Shown here one piece after another: positions 48,667 to 57,520 of a DNA stretch of 64,000 nt. The notes below the pieces were generated by a model, which worked only from the letters and a program-made list of their open reading frames with translations, was not told the DNA's origin and made no database searches. The translations under genes and the position numbers were made by a program. Source of the stretch: Arsenophonus apicola (GTDB lineage Bacteria; Pseudomonadota; Gammaproteobacteria; Enterobacterales; Enterobacteriaceae); contig NZ_CP084223.1 of NCBI RefSeq assembly GCF_020268605.1, positions 30,566 through 94,565 on the forward strand, given 5' to 3'. Within the stretch, counting starts at the first letter, position 1. Each line of letters opens with the position of its first letter.

Positions 48667-51600
48667 ATGTTGTCGGTTAAAAATCTGACTAGTGGTGGTG
48701 CAGCTACCAGTGCCAACTATTATGAGGAAAAGGATAACTATTACTTTGTCGGTGAAGAAGGGACTGGGTGGTTTGGTAAAGGCGCTGAGCGGTTAGGATT
48801 AAGCGGCACGGTGGATAGAAATACCTTTGAACAGGTGCTGGAAGGAAAATTACCGGACGGCACCGATTTGAGTTTTAATGTGAATGGTAAAAATAAACAT
48901 CGACCTGGCTATGACTTAACCTTTTCTGCCCCTAAAAGTGTCTCAGTATTAGCGTTGGTGGAAGGTAATGCCGCAGTGCTGGATGCACATAAACAGGCGG
49001 TGGTATCAGCCCTCAAAGAGATTGAAAGCGTAACTTCTACCCGTTCAATGACAAAAGGGGTCACGCAAACAGAAATCACCGGCAATGCAATTGCTGCCCT
49101 TTTTCTTCACACCACTAATCGCAATCTCGACCCCAATTTACACACACATGCATTACTAATGAATGCCACCTGGTCAGATAAAAAGGGGTGGAAAGCACTG
49201 TCATCAGATAAGATTAACCGCAGTGGATTTAGCGAAATCATTAACGATTTACAGGTTACTTTTGGCGCTATTTATCGCCAGCACCTAAAAGAAAGTTTGC
49301 AGAAACAGGGTTATTCGTTTATTTCAACCGGAAAAAATGGCTTATGGGAAATAGAAGGCGTACCCACCGAACCCTTTTCATCCAGACGCAAGGAGGTTGT
49401 TGAAGCGGTAGGCGAAACCGCTTCTGCTAAACAAAAAAGTGCCGCCGTGTTAGCCACCCGTAAGGCAAAAACCTTTACCAATGTTGAAACACTGCATAAA
49501 GAATGGCAAGCAAGACTTACCAAGACGGGATATTCCGCAGATAACGTGAAAAAAGCAGAAAACCACAACCCATCCGCACCTGTAGTTAACCTTAAAGAGG
49601 CCATCTCACAATCCATTAAGGTACTATCCGATAAAACCACCCGATTTTCCTATGATGCATTATTAACCCATGTCATTAATCGCCTTCCTTGCCAGACTAA
49701 AGTATTAGAAACATTACGCAAGGAAATTAACCAGGCGATTAAACAAGGGAGTCTCGTACCACTTAACTCAGAAAGCACGCTGTTAACCACCCAAACCCAC
49801 CTTAAACAGGAAAATGAGGTCAGCGCACTCATTCATCAGTTGCGGTACAGTAAACATGAATTAACAACAACACAGGAAAGCGCATTAGCTAAAAATATCA
49901 CGCAAAACAATGTCCGGTTTAATCTGGTTAACCTTAAAGGCGGGTTTGCCCATGAAATTCAGGTTATCGAGGAAATCCACACTCTTGCCAAAGAAAATAA
50001 GTTAAATACCGTTATCATTACGCCGAATAAAAAAATCAGCGATAAATTACAAGAGCATATCAATAAAAAAGTAAAAACCATCAGTATTGATGACTATTTA
50101 AATGACGCACAGAAAAACAACCATAAACGGCAATTAATTGGGATTTACCAGTCTGAGCATTTGCCCCTTAATAAAGTCGCGTCGTTACTGGGGCGCTCCT
50201 ACGCTGATGGCGACACGATAATTGCATTAGATAGTGCTAGTCGTAAAAATAAGGGGCTGACCAGTGAAATCGCCCGCGAAATCGGCACCGAACCGATTAA
50301 CGCCTTTGAATCCAATGCCGATAAACATCTCTATTTTATCCCTGACCACGACAAAGCATGCAGAATAAAGACCGCCGCTAATCATTTTGCTAACCTTTAT
50401 GCCTTAAATAAAGATGTCATCATTCAGGCAGGGAATAACTCAACAAAAGAAGCAATAACCACCAAAACCCGTGATATTTTAATCGAAAAAGGATTGCTGT
50501 CTGAAAATAAGATGGTAATAACCACCAAAAAATCGATATTTTTAGATGCCGCTAACCGCAATCAGCGTAATACCTATAACATCGGCATGATACTTGAGCG
50601 CACAACAGAAAATGAACGGCAGCAGTATCAGATAAAAAGTATTAGCAAACAAAGTAATAAACTCCTGTTACAAGACCGATTAGGCAACACGTCTGCCCTC
50701 TCAATTAATAAAATCGATAGTCACTACCGTCTTTTCAAGGTGCAAGAGATAGAACTGCGAGAAGGTGATAGCGTCAAATCAACCGGTGTGTTTGGCCAAA
50801 ATATCCAGGCCGGCAAAACCTTTACGGTGACGGAGTTAAAAAAAGGCAATTTTTTATTTGCCGATAAAATCATCATGGAAGATGAATACGGCAAAAAAGC
50901 GTCATTCACCCCAAAAGCCGATTGCAAACTGGAATACCACTACTGTGAAGCATTTGGAAACAGTCTTGATAAAAATCAAACCGTGATTGCGGTGTTTAAC
51001 GAAAAAGAAGTGAATAATTCAACTATCAACCAGATAAGACGCAGCGGGAAGAATATTATCGGCATCACTGGTTTGGATAGCGAAAGTATTCAAAAACGGT
51101 TACAGCAAAGTGAAATTAGCACCACCGTGCTCTCGGATATCCAACAAGGCAATGAATCCTTCATAAAAGCCGTTGATGTCGCTAAAAATAATGTCACCCC
51201 TGATATTCAAAAACAGCTAAACATCGCCATTGACCGGCGGACAAAATCAAGTATGGTTTTTAATAGCCTTGATGTCGTTACTGATGCCGCAAAATCCAGT
51301 GATTTTTCGTTTAATGATTGCATAAACGCGTTTAAACAGCGCCTAAAAAAAGGCGAAGTGAAATGCGTGGATGAAACAAAGCACGAGTTTTATGGGCGGT
51401 TTATTCGCAAAGAAGATTTTGATAATGAGGTCAAAATCCTCACGCAGATTTTACAGGGCAAAAACAGTCAATTACCGTTAATCCAAAATAACGAAAAACT
51501 ACATTTTACCGGATTAACCCAAGGCCAACAGAAAGCCGCCGAACTCGTCTTAACTTCAAAAGACCAGACAATCATGATACAAGGCTATGCCGGTGTTGGT

Positions 51601-53418
51601 AAAACCACGCAGTTTAAAACGGTGGCGCAAGCCCTTAATAATAATCGACCCGATATGAATATCGTCGGACTCGCACCCACCCATAAAGCCGTCAATGAAT
51701 TACAGGCCGCGGGCATAAAATCCCAAACCATCGCCAGTTTTCTGATGGAAAAGCACCAGAACAATCTCAAAACATCGTATAAAAATACCTTGTTTGTAAT
51801 TGATGAAAGCTCGATGATTGGCAATAAAACCCTGGCAGAATTACTACTTAACATCACAGATAATGCAGGAAGAGTCGTCCTCTCAGGGGATGCAAAACAG
51901 CTAAAAGCTTTTGAGCGGGGCGCCCCTTTTGCCCTTGCCTGGCAACGAAGTGCCGCCGATAAAGTGGTGATGGACGAAATCGTCAGACAAACCCCCGAGT
52001 TAAAACCCGCCATTGAAGCAATTATTGCCGGAAACACGCAAAAATCACTGGATATTATTTTCCAGGTTTCCCCTGACAGAGTAGCAAGGAATGTTGGTGC
52101 TTTTATCCCAGAAAACTCAATCATGAAGGGGAATTCATCAGGTAAACCACAGGAAAACGACAATCAAATGAGAAAAAGGGTGGTTGATGACTATGTGGGG
52201 AGAACAAAAGAAGCGCGTGATAACACAGTGATTATCACCCCGTTAAATGCCGATCGAAATCAGTTAAATGAAAACATTCATGCGGTGATGCAAAGTCAAC
52301 AGATGCTGGGTAAATCAGCCCGTATTCCTGTCTTACAACGCATTAACCATCAGGAAGCGGATTTAAAAGATAGCCAATTTTGGCAAAACCAGTTGGGTCA
52401 CATCGCAAAAATCAATCAACACTATTTTGAAATAACAGGAGTTTCAAAAGAAGGCATTGTGAGCCTGATAAATCGGGAAAATAATCAGGAAAAATACCTG
52501 TCACCCCTTGAAGTGAATCCTGCCGTCGTCGCACTCTTTGAAGATAAAACCATTGAAGTCTCAGAAGGTGAAAAAATCCGCCTCACCACAACCGATAAAG
52601 ACCGCAACATTGCCAATAACGACAGGGGCATGTTAAAGCGGATTGAGGACGATAAGCTCTATATTGAGTTAAACGGCAAGCTCGTTACTTATCAACCCAA
52701 AAAAGAATATGCCGACAGACATCTGGATTACACCTATGCCATCACAAGCTATGCCTCACAAGGCGCTTCTTATCCGTATGTTATCGTCTATGAAGGCGCG
52801 CGTACCCTCGCCGCAATGGATAACACCTATGTGGAATTATCCCGCGCAAAAGAACACGTTCAGCTTTATTTATCAGATGGCAATGCGTGGATGGAAGCCC
52901 TTACAAAGAATTCCGGTGACAGATTAACCGCGCATGACATCCTGAATAAACTGGAAGACCAACTGGCTCGCAATGAAATCAGAATTTGGGATAACAGCAA
53001 AGAAATTGGCAACACTAAATTAGCGAAAAAAATCGACCAAACCCTAGTTGAAATCGCCAGATTCTCACACCATGACCGACCTGAATTGTTATTGCCCGTC
53101 ACCAACGAGCACGGCATTCAGCGAGGAAATCTCCATATACCCGTTGGCGTTTATACAGGGAAAACAGACATCGAAGAAGCCAGTTACAAAGGCGCACCCG
53201 ATGGTATCTATATTGTGCTGAACAAAGGCAATGACGAGAACAGCATTAATTTTTATTCATTGTCACAATTTGATGAAGCCTTAAAAAATGATACCAAAGA
53301 CAATACGATTGTCATTGAACTGAATAATGAAGAATCTGCTAAAAATATAGCTCAACAAACAGAATCAGAAAAAATTAACGAAAATCAGGATAGAACAGGC
53401 GAAGTTCCCTCTTCTTAA
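48667..53418 (+). CDS. traI: Relaxase-helicase TraI
   Basis: 1583 residues. TrwC/TraI relaxase domain with two tyrosine pairs (Y18-Y19, Y25-Y26) and the histidine cluster H148, H159, H161 (NLHTHALLMN). A vestigial helicase-like region follows, then the active RecD-type helicase with Walker A GYAGVGKTTQ near 972 and LFVIDESSMIG. It nicks oriT and unwinds the transferred strand. F TraI has 1756 residues; the missing end lies in the next frame (see 53419-53759). The longest gene in the window and intact until that point. Confidence 0.95.
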   Translation: MLSVKNLTSGGAATSANYYEEKDNYYFVGEEGTGWFGKGAERLGLSGTVDRNTFEQVLEGKLPDGTDLSFNVNGKNKHRPGYDLTFSAPKSVSVLALVEGNAAVLDAHKQAVVSALKEIESVTSTRSMTKGVTQTEITGNAIAALFLHTTNRNLDPNLHTHALLMNATWSDKKGWKALSSDKINRSGFSEIINDLQVTFGAIYRQHLKESLQKQGYSFISTGKNGLWEIEGVPTEPFSSRRKEVVEAVGETASAKQKSAAVLATRKAKTFTNVETLHKEWQARLTKTGYSADNVKKAENHNPSAPVVNLKEAISQSIKVLSDKTTRFSYDALLTHVINRLPCQTKVLETLRKEINQAIKQGSLVPLNSESTLLTTQTHLKQENEVSALIHQLRYSKHELTTTQESALAKNITQNNVRFNLVNLKGGFAHEIQVIEEIHTLAKENKLNTVIITPNKKISDKLQEHINKKVKTISIDDYLNDAQKNNHKRQLIGIYQSEHLPLNKVASLLGRSYADGDTIIALDSASRKNKGLTSEIAREIGTEPINAFESNADKHLYFIPDHDKACRIKTAANHFANLYALNKDVIIQAGNNSTKEAITTKTRDILIEKGLLSENKMVITTKKSIFLDAANRNQRNTYNIGMILERTTENERQQYQIKSISKQSNKLLLQDRLGNTSALSINKIDSHYRLFKVQEIELREGDSVKSTGVFGQNIQAGKTFTVTELKKGNFLFADKIIMEDEYGKKASFTPKADCKLEYHYCEAFGNSLDKNQTVIAVFNEKEVNNSTINQIRRSGKNIIGITGLDSESIQKRLQQSEISTTVLSDIQQGNESFIKAVDVAKNNVTPDIQKQLNIAIDRRTKSSMVFNSLDVVTDAAKSSDFSFNDCINAFKQRLKKGEVKCVDETKHEFYGRFIRKEDFDNEVKILTQILQGKNSQLPLIQNNEKLHFTGLTQGQQKAAELVLTSKDQTIMIQGYAGVGKTTQFKTVAQALNNNRPDMNIVGLAPTHKAVNELQAAGIKSQTIASFLMEKHQNNLKTSYKNTLFVIDESSMIGNKTLAELLLNITDNAGRVVLSGDAKQLKAFERGAPFALAWQRSAADKVVMDEIVRQTPELKPAIEAIIAGNTQKSLDIIFQVSPDRVARNVGAFIPENSIMKGNSSGKPQENDNQMRKRVVDDYVGRTKEARDNTVIITPLNADRNQLNENIHAVMQSQQMLGKSARIPVLQRINHQEADLKDSQFWQNQLGHIAKINQHYFEITGVSKEGIVSLINRENNQEKYLSPLEVNPAVVALFEDKTIEVSEGEKIRLTTTDKDRNIANNDRGMLKRIEDDKLYIELNGKLVTYQPKKEYADRHLDYTYAITSYASQGASYPYVIVYEGARTLAAMDNTYVELSRAKEHVQLYLSDGNAWMEALTKNSGDRLTAHDILNKLEDQLARNEIRIWDNSKEIGNTKLAKKIDQTLVEIARFSHHDRPELLLPVTNEHGIQRGNLHIPVGVYTGKTDIEEASYKGAPDGIYIVLNKGNDENSINFYSLSQFDEALKNDTKDNTIVIELNNEESAKNIAQQTESEKINENQDRTGEVPSS

Positions 53419-53759
53419 ACAAAATCAGCGAGGAAAACGAGATCAATCGGTATTCGTTGAAAGAATTCGATGAATCGATAAAAAACGATATAAAAGATAA
53501 TACGATTCAGTTTGAACTAAATAAACCGGATAATGAAGCGTCACCTCAATTACCTCAAGAAGATAAGTTAGAAAAAGTCGATGATAATAAAGATGTCATT
53601 TTCGAATCAATACGCTTAAATGATAAAGAAAAGATGCTGGATATTCAACTTGGAGAAGAACCAACGAAACTTGAAAAAGAAAATGATGAGATAAATATTT
53701 CATATCATCATGAGGAAGAAAAAAACCAAAAAATCAAAGAAAAAGAGTATGGGGGTTAA
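53419..53759 (+). pseudogene. traI: C-terminal extension of TraI in a shifted frame
   Basis: Reads LNKISEENEINRYSLKEFDE then SIKNDIKDNTIQFELN and an acidic tail to EKEYGG. The first part repeats the last conserved segment of the intact TraI frame (SINFYSLSQFDEALKNDTKD), so the TraI tail holds a tandem duplication of about 40 residues. One extra base near 53408 would fuse it, giving about 1696 residues. Confidence 0.7.
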
Positions 53760-53782
53760 TTTTTGATAGGTACTAAATGTGA

Positions 53783-53815
53783 TTATCGCATAGTATAAAG
53801 ATAACTATGCGATAA
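53783..53815. terminator. Bidirectional terminator between traI and the cold-shock gene
   Basis: Perfect 12-bp stem TTATCGCATAGT / ACTATGCGATAA with a 9-nt loop, between convergent genes; AT-rich flanks. Confidence 0.7.
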
Positions 53816-53829
53816 TATAAATTAATGTA

Positions 53830-54045
53830 CTAGCATAAGACTATTACATTAGTTGCCGAAGGTCCTTTATGGCCACTTTCGACTGAGAAGTTTACTTCTT
53901 GCCCTTCATAGAGCGTTTTATAATCATTACCCTGAATGGCAGAATAATGAACAAACACATCCTGACTGCCGTTTTTAGGTGAAATAAATCCAAAACCTTT
54001 ATCCGCGTTAAACCACTTAACAATACCTGTATTGATGCTTGACAT
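53830..54045 (-). CDS. Cold-shock-domain protein (CspA family)
   Basis: 71 residues, complete cold-shock domain: GIVKWFNADKGFGFISP with RNP1 KGFGFI (16-21) and RNP2 VFVHY (30-34). Binds single-stranded RNA or DNA as an RNA chaperone. It follows the tra operon convergently and opens a three-gene stress-related block. Confidence 0.95.
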   Translation of the reverse strand: MSSINTGIVKWFNADKGFGFISPKNGSQDVFVHYSAIQGNDYKTLYEGQEVNFSVESGHKGPSATNVIVLC

Positions 54046-54257
54046 ATAATTTCCTTAATTTTGTTAATTAATCTGAAAATTTCAAAGATTAACATGATCT
54101 TACTAATGGTATTTAATCAGAAGGAACTCATTAATGAAGAGGTATTATGATATCGCTAAATTTTGAATTACTTAAAATTTTTACTAATAAAAAGAGATTG
54201 TTAATCTCGGTGCTGGAGTTCATTAAGTCATACTTTATCGTTTTAATCAATAGTTTT

Positions 54258-54692
54258 TTATTCTACAAGACGTTTGGCGTTAGCTAAATACAAGGCTAAA
54301 ATCATGACTAATATCGAGATTGCATAAATCAGTACAGAAAATGGATCTTTATGTTCTACGATAATTAATCGAATGATAGCGGTAATACCGATATATACAA
54401 AATATTGTAAAGGGAAATGATACAGAGAATTAAAATATTTAATTATCAATGCGATAAACTCAAAATAGAGAAAATAATTAACGATACCTTCGAGTAAAAG
54501 GTAAGTCTGGTTAGGATTAGCTGACTTGAATAATAGTAAAGATAAGGTAAACGTTTCTTTCATCAAAAAAATAATCAAAATAACAGCTAACAATAATAGA
54601 CTAAAACTAATTATCCGTTGCAATATACCTGATATTAATGTTGATTGAGATAATTCAGATATTCGCAATTTTGTCATATTTAGTAATTTCAT
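54258..54692 (-). CDS. psiE: PsiE-family membrane protein
   Basis: 144 residues with four helices; PsiE-like features are SFSLLLLAVILIIFLM, LLLEGIVNYFLYFEFIALI and VEHKDPFSVLIYAISILVMI. PsiE is phosphate-starvation inducible and of unknown biochemistry; it often travels with small heat-shock proteins on mobile stress islands. Divergent from the small heat-shock gene. About 200 bases between it and the cold-shock gene hold no gene. Confidence 0.8.
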   Translation of the reverse strand: MKLLNMTKLRISELSQSTLISGILQRIISFSLLLLAVILIIFLMKETFTLSLLLFKSANPNQTYLLLEGIVNYFLYFEFIALIIKYFNSLYHFPLQYFVYIGITAIIRLIIVEHKDPFSVLIYAISILVMILALYLANAKRLVE

Positions 54693-54793
54693 TAACTATA
54701 AAATCCCCTTGAAAATAAATAAGGTTACCCATATTTTAGTATTATAACTAAACAAAGTAATATACGAATCAATAAGCGCAAAAGGAGGACAAT

Positions 54794-55282
54794 ATGGCTT
54801 ATCGTTCTTTTTCTCTTATCCCAATGCTTAATGACAACCTGTTATCCGACCGGTTTACTCAAATGGATAAACTGTTTAGCCGAATAACCGGCGAAAAACC
54901 GTTGTCAGACATGCCTACTTACAATTTATACCAAAAAGATAAAGAAAATCTGGAACTCACAGTAGCAGTTCCTGGTTATAAACAACACGAGTTAGATATA
55001 TCCGTGCTTAATAATAAGCTGACCATCAGCGGAAGAAGTGAAACGGAGAAAGAAGAAAATAACGATAATAGCAAAACAGAAAAATGGCTACATAAAGGTA
55101 TTGAGAAAAAAAGCTTTTCGATGAGTTTCGACCTTGACCATCGAATAAAAATACAAAATGCCAACTTAGCCGATGGATTGCTAACATTAAACTTTAATTA
55201 CGAAATACCGGAAGAAGAAAAACCACAAAAAATCGCTATTGGTCAAACTTCTCAACCAGAAGTTATTGAGCACAAAAAATAA
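54794..55282 (+). CDS. Small heat-shock protein (Hsp20/IbpA type)
   Basis: 162 residues, IbpA/B layout: MAYRSFSLIPML, alpha-crystallin domain at about 45-145 (YNLYQKDKENLELTVAVPGY, LNNKLTISGRSE, GIEKKSFSMSFDLDHRIKI, LADGLLTLNFNYEIPEEEKP) and a short tail. ATP-independent holdase for unfolding proteins. GGAGG before the ATG. Ends at a strong terminator. Confidence 0.93.
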   Translation: MAYRSFSLIPMLNDNLLSDRFTQMDKLFSRITGEKPLSDMPTYNLYQKDKENLELTVAVPGYKQHELDISVLNNKLTISGRSETEKEENNDNSKTEKWLHKGIEKKSFSMSFDLDHRIKIQNANLADGLLTLNFNYEIPEEEKPQKIAIGQTSQPEVIEHKK

Positions 55283-55287
55283 CTTTT

Positions 55288-55313
55288 AAAGCCCCTAATT
55301 TCAGGGGCTTTTT
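55288..55313 (+). terminator. Rho-independent terminator after the small heat-shock gene
   Basis: AAAGCCCCT, loop AATTTC, AGGGGCTTTTT: a GC-rich stem with T-run, and an A-run on the other side so it may also serve the convergent TraM-like gene 2. Confidence 0.93.
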
Positions 55314-55330
55314 AATAAAAAAGCGTTATT

Positions 55331-55729
55331 TTATTTTAGTTTAAAGAAATGACTGATTTTATAATCAACTTCCTTTATTTTATTATTTACCGCTTCATAA
55401 CCAAATTGATTTATAGTATTACTATCAATCTCTTTTGGATTTTTAAACGATAATTCAAACATTGATTCAATTTGTAATTTTGATTTAAGAACAGCATCAG
55501 CAATTAAAGCTAACTTTTCATCAAATGTGACATCTTGATCACTACTTTGCTCATTTTTTTTCTTTAAAACCCTCGCCCCTATTTTTAACATTTCCAATGC
55601 TACGGCGGTTCGATTTGCTGTTGATTTATTCTCTCCATCCTGTAATTTTTTTTCTATCATTTCATCAATAAATTCCAAAACAGAAAAAGGCACTCTTAGT
55701 GTCATCGGGTAATTTTTTTGACTTTCCAT
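55331..55729 (-). CDS. traM: TraM-like relaxosome DNA-binding protein, copy 2
   Basis: 132 residues, paralogue of the protein at 18165 with the same layout: N-terminal strand and helix (YPMTLRVPFSVLEFIDEM), KSTANRTAVALEMLKIGARV, acidic middle and C-terminal HFFKLK. It lies divergent from oriT copy 2. The strand expected to contact DNA differs from copy 1 (TLRV against RLSL), and so do the flanking boxes. Confidence 0.75.
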   Translation of the reverse strand: MESQKNYPMTLRVPFSVLEFIDEMIEKKLQDGENKSTANRTAVALEMLKIGARVLKKKNEQSSDQDVTFDEKLALIADAVLKSKLQIESMFELSFKNPKEIDSNTINQFGYEAVNNKIKEVDYKISHFFKLK

Positions 55730-55866
55730 TTTATACCTTACAATTTGTTACATTTATTTGCATTTCAAAAACAATTTATGGCTAGCTGACCAGCATGTTT
55801 TAAATTTTTTTTTGCTAAAATTCAGTATAAATCACCTTATAATTGTAATTATAAAATTACTCAAAA

Positions 55867-55970
55867 GAAAGTTATAACTTTCTTTTGTTTTATTTTATAT
55901 TATTATCAATATCTTAATGTTAGAATTTTTAACTTTCTTATAAGCAAGTTATAACTTGCTTATAGCTTTC
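55867..55970. promoter_or_regulatory. TraM-box array 2: GMAAG/CTTKC sites phased at 11 bp
   Basis: GAAAG at 55867 and CTTTC at 55878 form the palindrome GAAAGTTATAACTTTC. CTTTC at 55933, GCAAG at 55944, CTTGC at 55955 and CTTTC at 55966 continue at exact 11-bp steps, the middle pair forming GCAAGTTATAACTTGC. No GANTC boxes occur in these positions. Same place and same phasing as array 1, different sequence. Confidence 0.8.
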
Positions 55971-56053
55971 TTTTTGAAACTCTTTTTTTGATTGAAATAT
56001 ATACTACCTTAATACAATAACTTGAATTTAAATGAAAAGTTACGCAAAGTTTA

Positions 56054-56110
56054 TTTTGCGTGTGGTGTGTAAGTTAGTGGTGGAAAAAGCGGATTTGGTG
56101 AGGTAACATT
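56054..56110 (+). other. oriT: F-like origin of transfer, nic region 2
   Basis: TTTGCGTGTGGTGT at 56055-56068 and the following bases are the same as in copy 1, in the same orientation. Expected nick at about 56068/56069. The nic-proximal block is conserved although the neighbouring TraM boxes differ, so one TraI could serve both. Confidence 0.85.
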
Positions 56111-56201
56111 GAGAGTCTTTATTGGAATTTCTTTGAAAATCTTTTTGCTTTATCAGGGCGACAATATGCCGAATTGTGATGTTTTTAATTAAAAGAGATG
56201 G

Positions 56202-56672
56202 GTGATAAAAATTAAAAATTTAATGTGGCTATTGTGTCTTGTTATCTCAAAATTAGCTTTTGCCGATTGTTTTGATAAAGCCGGAAGTTATTATCATCTC
56301 GACCCCGATTATTTAAGAGCCATTGCATGGCAGGAATCTAATTTCAATCCAAAAGCAAAAAACAAAAATAAAGATGGCTCTCTTGATTTAGGGATTATGC
56401 AAATTAACACCAAAACATTTAAATCAATTAAAAAAGAATATCCGGCTTTAACAGAAAATAAATTAGTAAATAATCCATGTCTGAATATTCATATTGGCGC
56501 CATGATTTTAAATCGAAATTTTGTCAGGTTTGGTAAAAACTGGCAATCCGTAGGAATGTATAACGCTGGCATGCAAAATAATAACACATCGATTAAAAAT
56601 CGTTATCGATATGCAAATTTGATTTATCAAAAATATAAAAAGTTAAAATTAGAAAAAACAGGAGAGATTTAA
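56202..56672 (+). CDS. Orf169-type lytic transglycosylase, copy 2
   Basis: 156 residues from GTG, the only start available here. Nearly identical to copy 1 (AWQESNF, LGIMQIN, SVGMYNAG), with changes in the signal peptide and tail. Probably exported and used with the F-type channel. Confidence 0.9.
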   Translation: MIKIKNLMWLLCLVISKLAFADCFDKAGSYYHLDPDYLRAIAWQESNFNPKAKNKNKDGSLDLGIMQINTKTFKSIKKEYPALTENKLVNNPCLNIHIGAMILNRNFVRFGKNWQSVGMYNAGMQNNNTSIKNRYRYANLIYQKYKKLKLEKTGEI

Positions 56673-56756
56673 ATCTAAATCCACTCGGTGGAATAAATGA
56701 AATTTAAATCTTACAATTCATTAATGAATTTAACAGAATTAAAAAAGGAAATAATC

Positions 56757-57023
56757 ATGTTGAAATCTTTATTAAGATTAGATGAAATGATAACCCCTAA
56801 GATTATAATTGTTTTCTATTGGCTTGGGATTATCGCTGTTTTATTTTCTGGCATTGCGGCTATTATTGCCGGGAGTTATTCGGAGTTTTTCTCCAGTCTC
56901 ATTGGTGGCTTAGCCATAATCGTTATCGGCGTTATTAGCGTTCGGGTTTCTTGTGAATTAATTATTTTATTATTTAACATTTATACCAAACTTAAAGAAA
57001 TCGCTGAAAACACAAAATCATGA
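56757..57023 (+). CDS. DUF4282 membrane protein, copy 2
   Basis: 88 residues from MLKSLLRL behind AAGGAAAT. A longer in-frame reading upstream exists here but is out of frame in copy 1, so the shorter start is preferred. Two residues differ from copy 1. Confidence 0.8.
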   Translation: MLKSLLRLDEMITPKIIIVFYWLGIIAVLFSGIAAIIAGSYSEFFSSLIGGLAIIVIGVISVRVSCELIILLFNIYTKLKEIAENTKS

Positions 57024-57074
57024 TTCAATTAAAAATTAATCACTCCCAAAAGGTCAATTTTTTCGTTGGGGTGA

Positions 57075-57251
57075 TTAATTTTCCAATCTTCGCTGCAAGT
57101 GCAGATAAAGCGCCTCTGCCATTTCATGTAATTCTTCGCACTCATCTGCGCAGTCATCCAGATTGATCTGATTGAGCTTATCCAAGAGTATTAGGGTTTG
57201 ACTTTCAATAAAGCCCGCCATATTCAAGGTAGAGAGTTCTTGTTTTGTCAT
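57075..57251 (-). CDS. rop: Rop/Rom RNA-binding protein homologue, copy 2
   Basis: 58 residues, differing from copy 1 at about two positions (ESQT for KSQT, QINLDD for QLNLDD). Conservation of such a short gene in both modules suggests it is under selection. Confidence 0.92.
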   Translation of the reverse strand: MTKQELSTLNMAGFIESQTLILLDKLNQINLDDCADECEELHEMAEALYLHLQRRLEN

Positions 57252-57289
57252 CGTTTGTTAAAGCGTTCAATAATAGATTTGATATAAGG

Positions 57290-57520
57290 TTATTTTATAC
57301 GATGATAAGGACTCTTTCTTTTCCTTCGCTGTCTATCAATCGCATGGAGTTTAGCAATACCGGTAAATATATCAGGAACGATTTCGGTTTTTTGGCCATG
57401 AAGATGATTACCTAATCCTCCCCAACGTTGAATAAGTAATAAATCACCAAATAAATCATAACTGAGCGCTGCCTCATACCAGCGTGCATCATTTTCCCAA
57501 CGCCAAACTAACCTAACCAT
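57290..57520 (-). CDS. WGR-domain protein, copy 2
   Basis: 76 residues from MVRLVWRWEND, overlapping the finO stop by 8 nt. Core ARWYEAALSYDLFGDLLL and QRWGGLGNHLHGQ as in copy 1. Confidence 0.75.
   Translation of the reverse strand: MVRLVWRWENDARWYEAALSYDLFGDLLLIQRWGGLGNHLHGQKTEIVPDIFTGIAKLHAIDRQRRKRKSPYHRIK

Noticed and set aside
51585..52163. Long minus-strand ORF inside traI (192 codons)
   Set aside because: Antisense to the conserved helicase domain; its composition follows from the traI codons.
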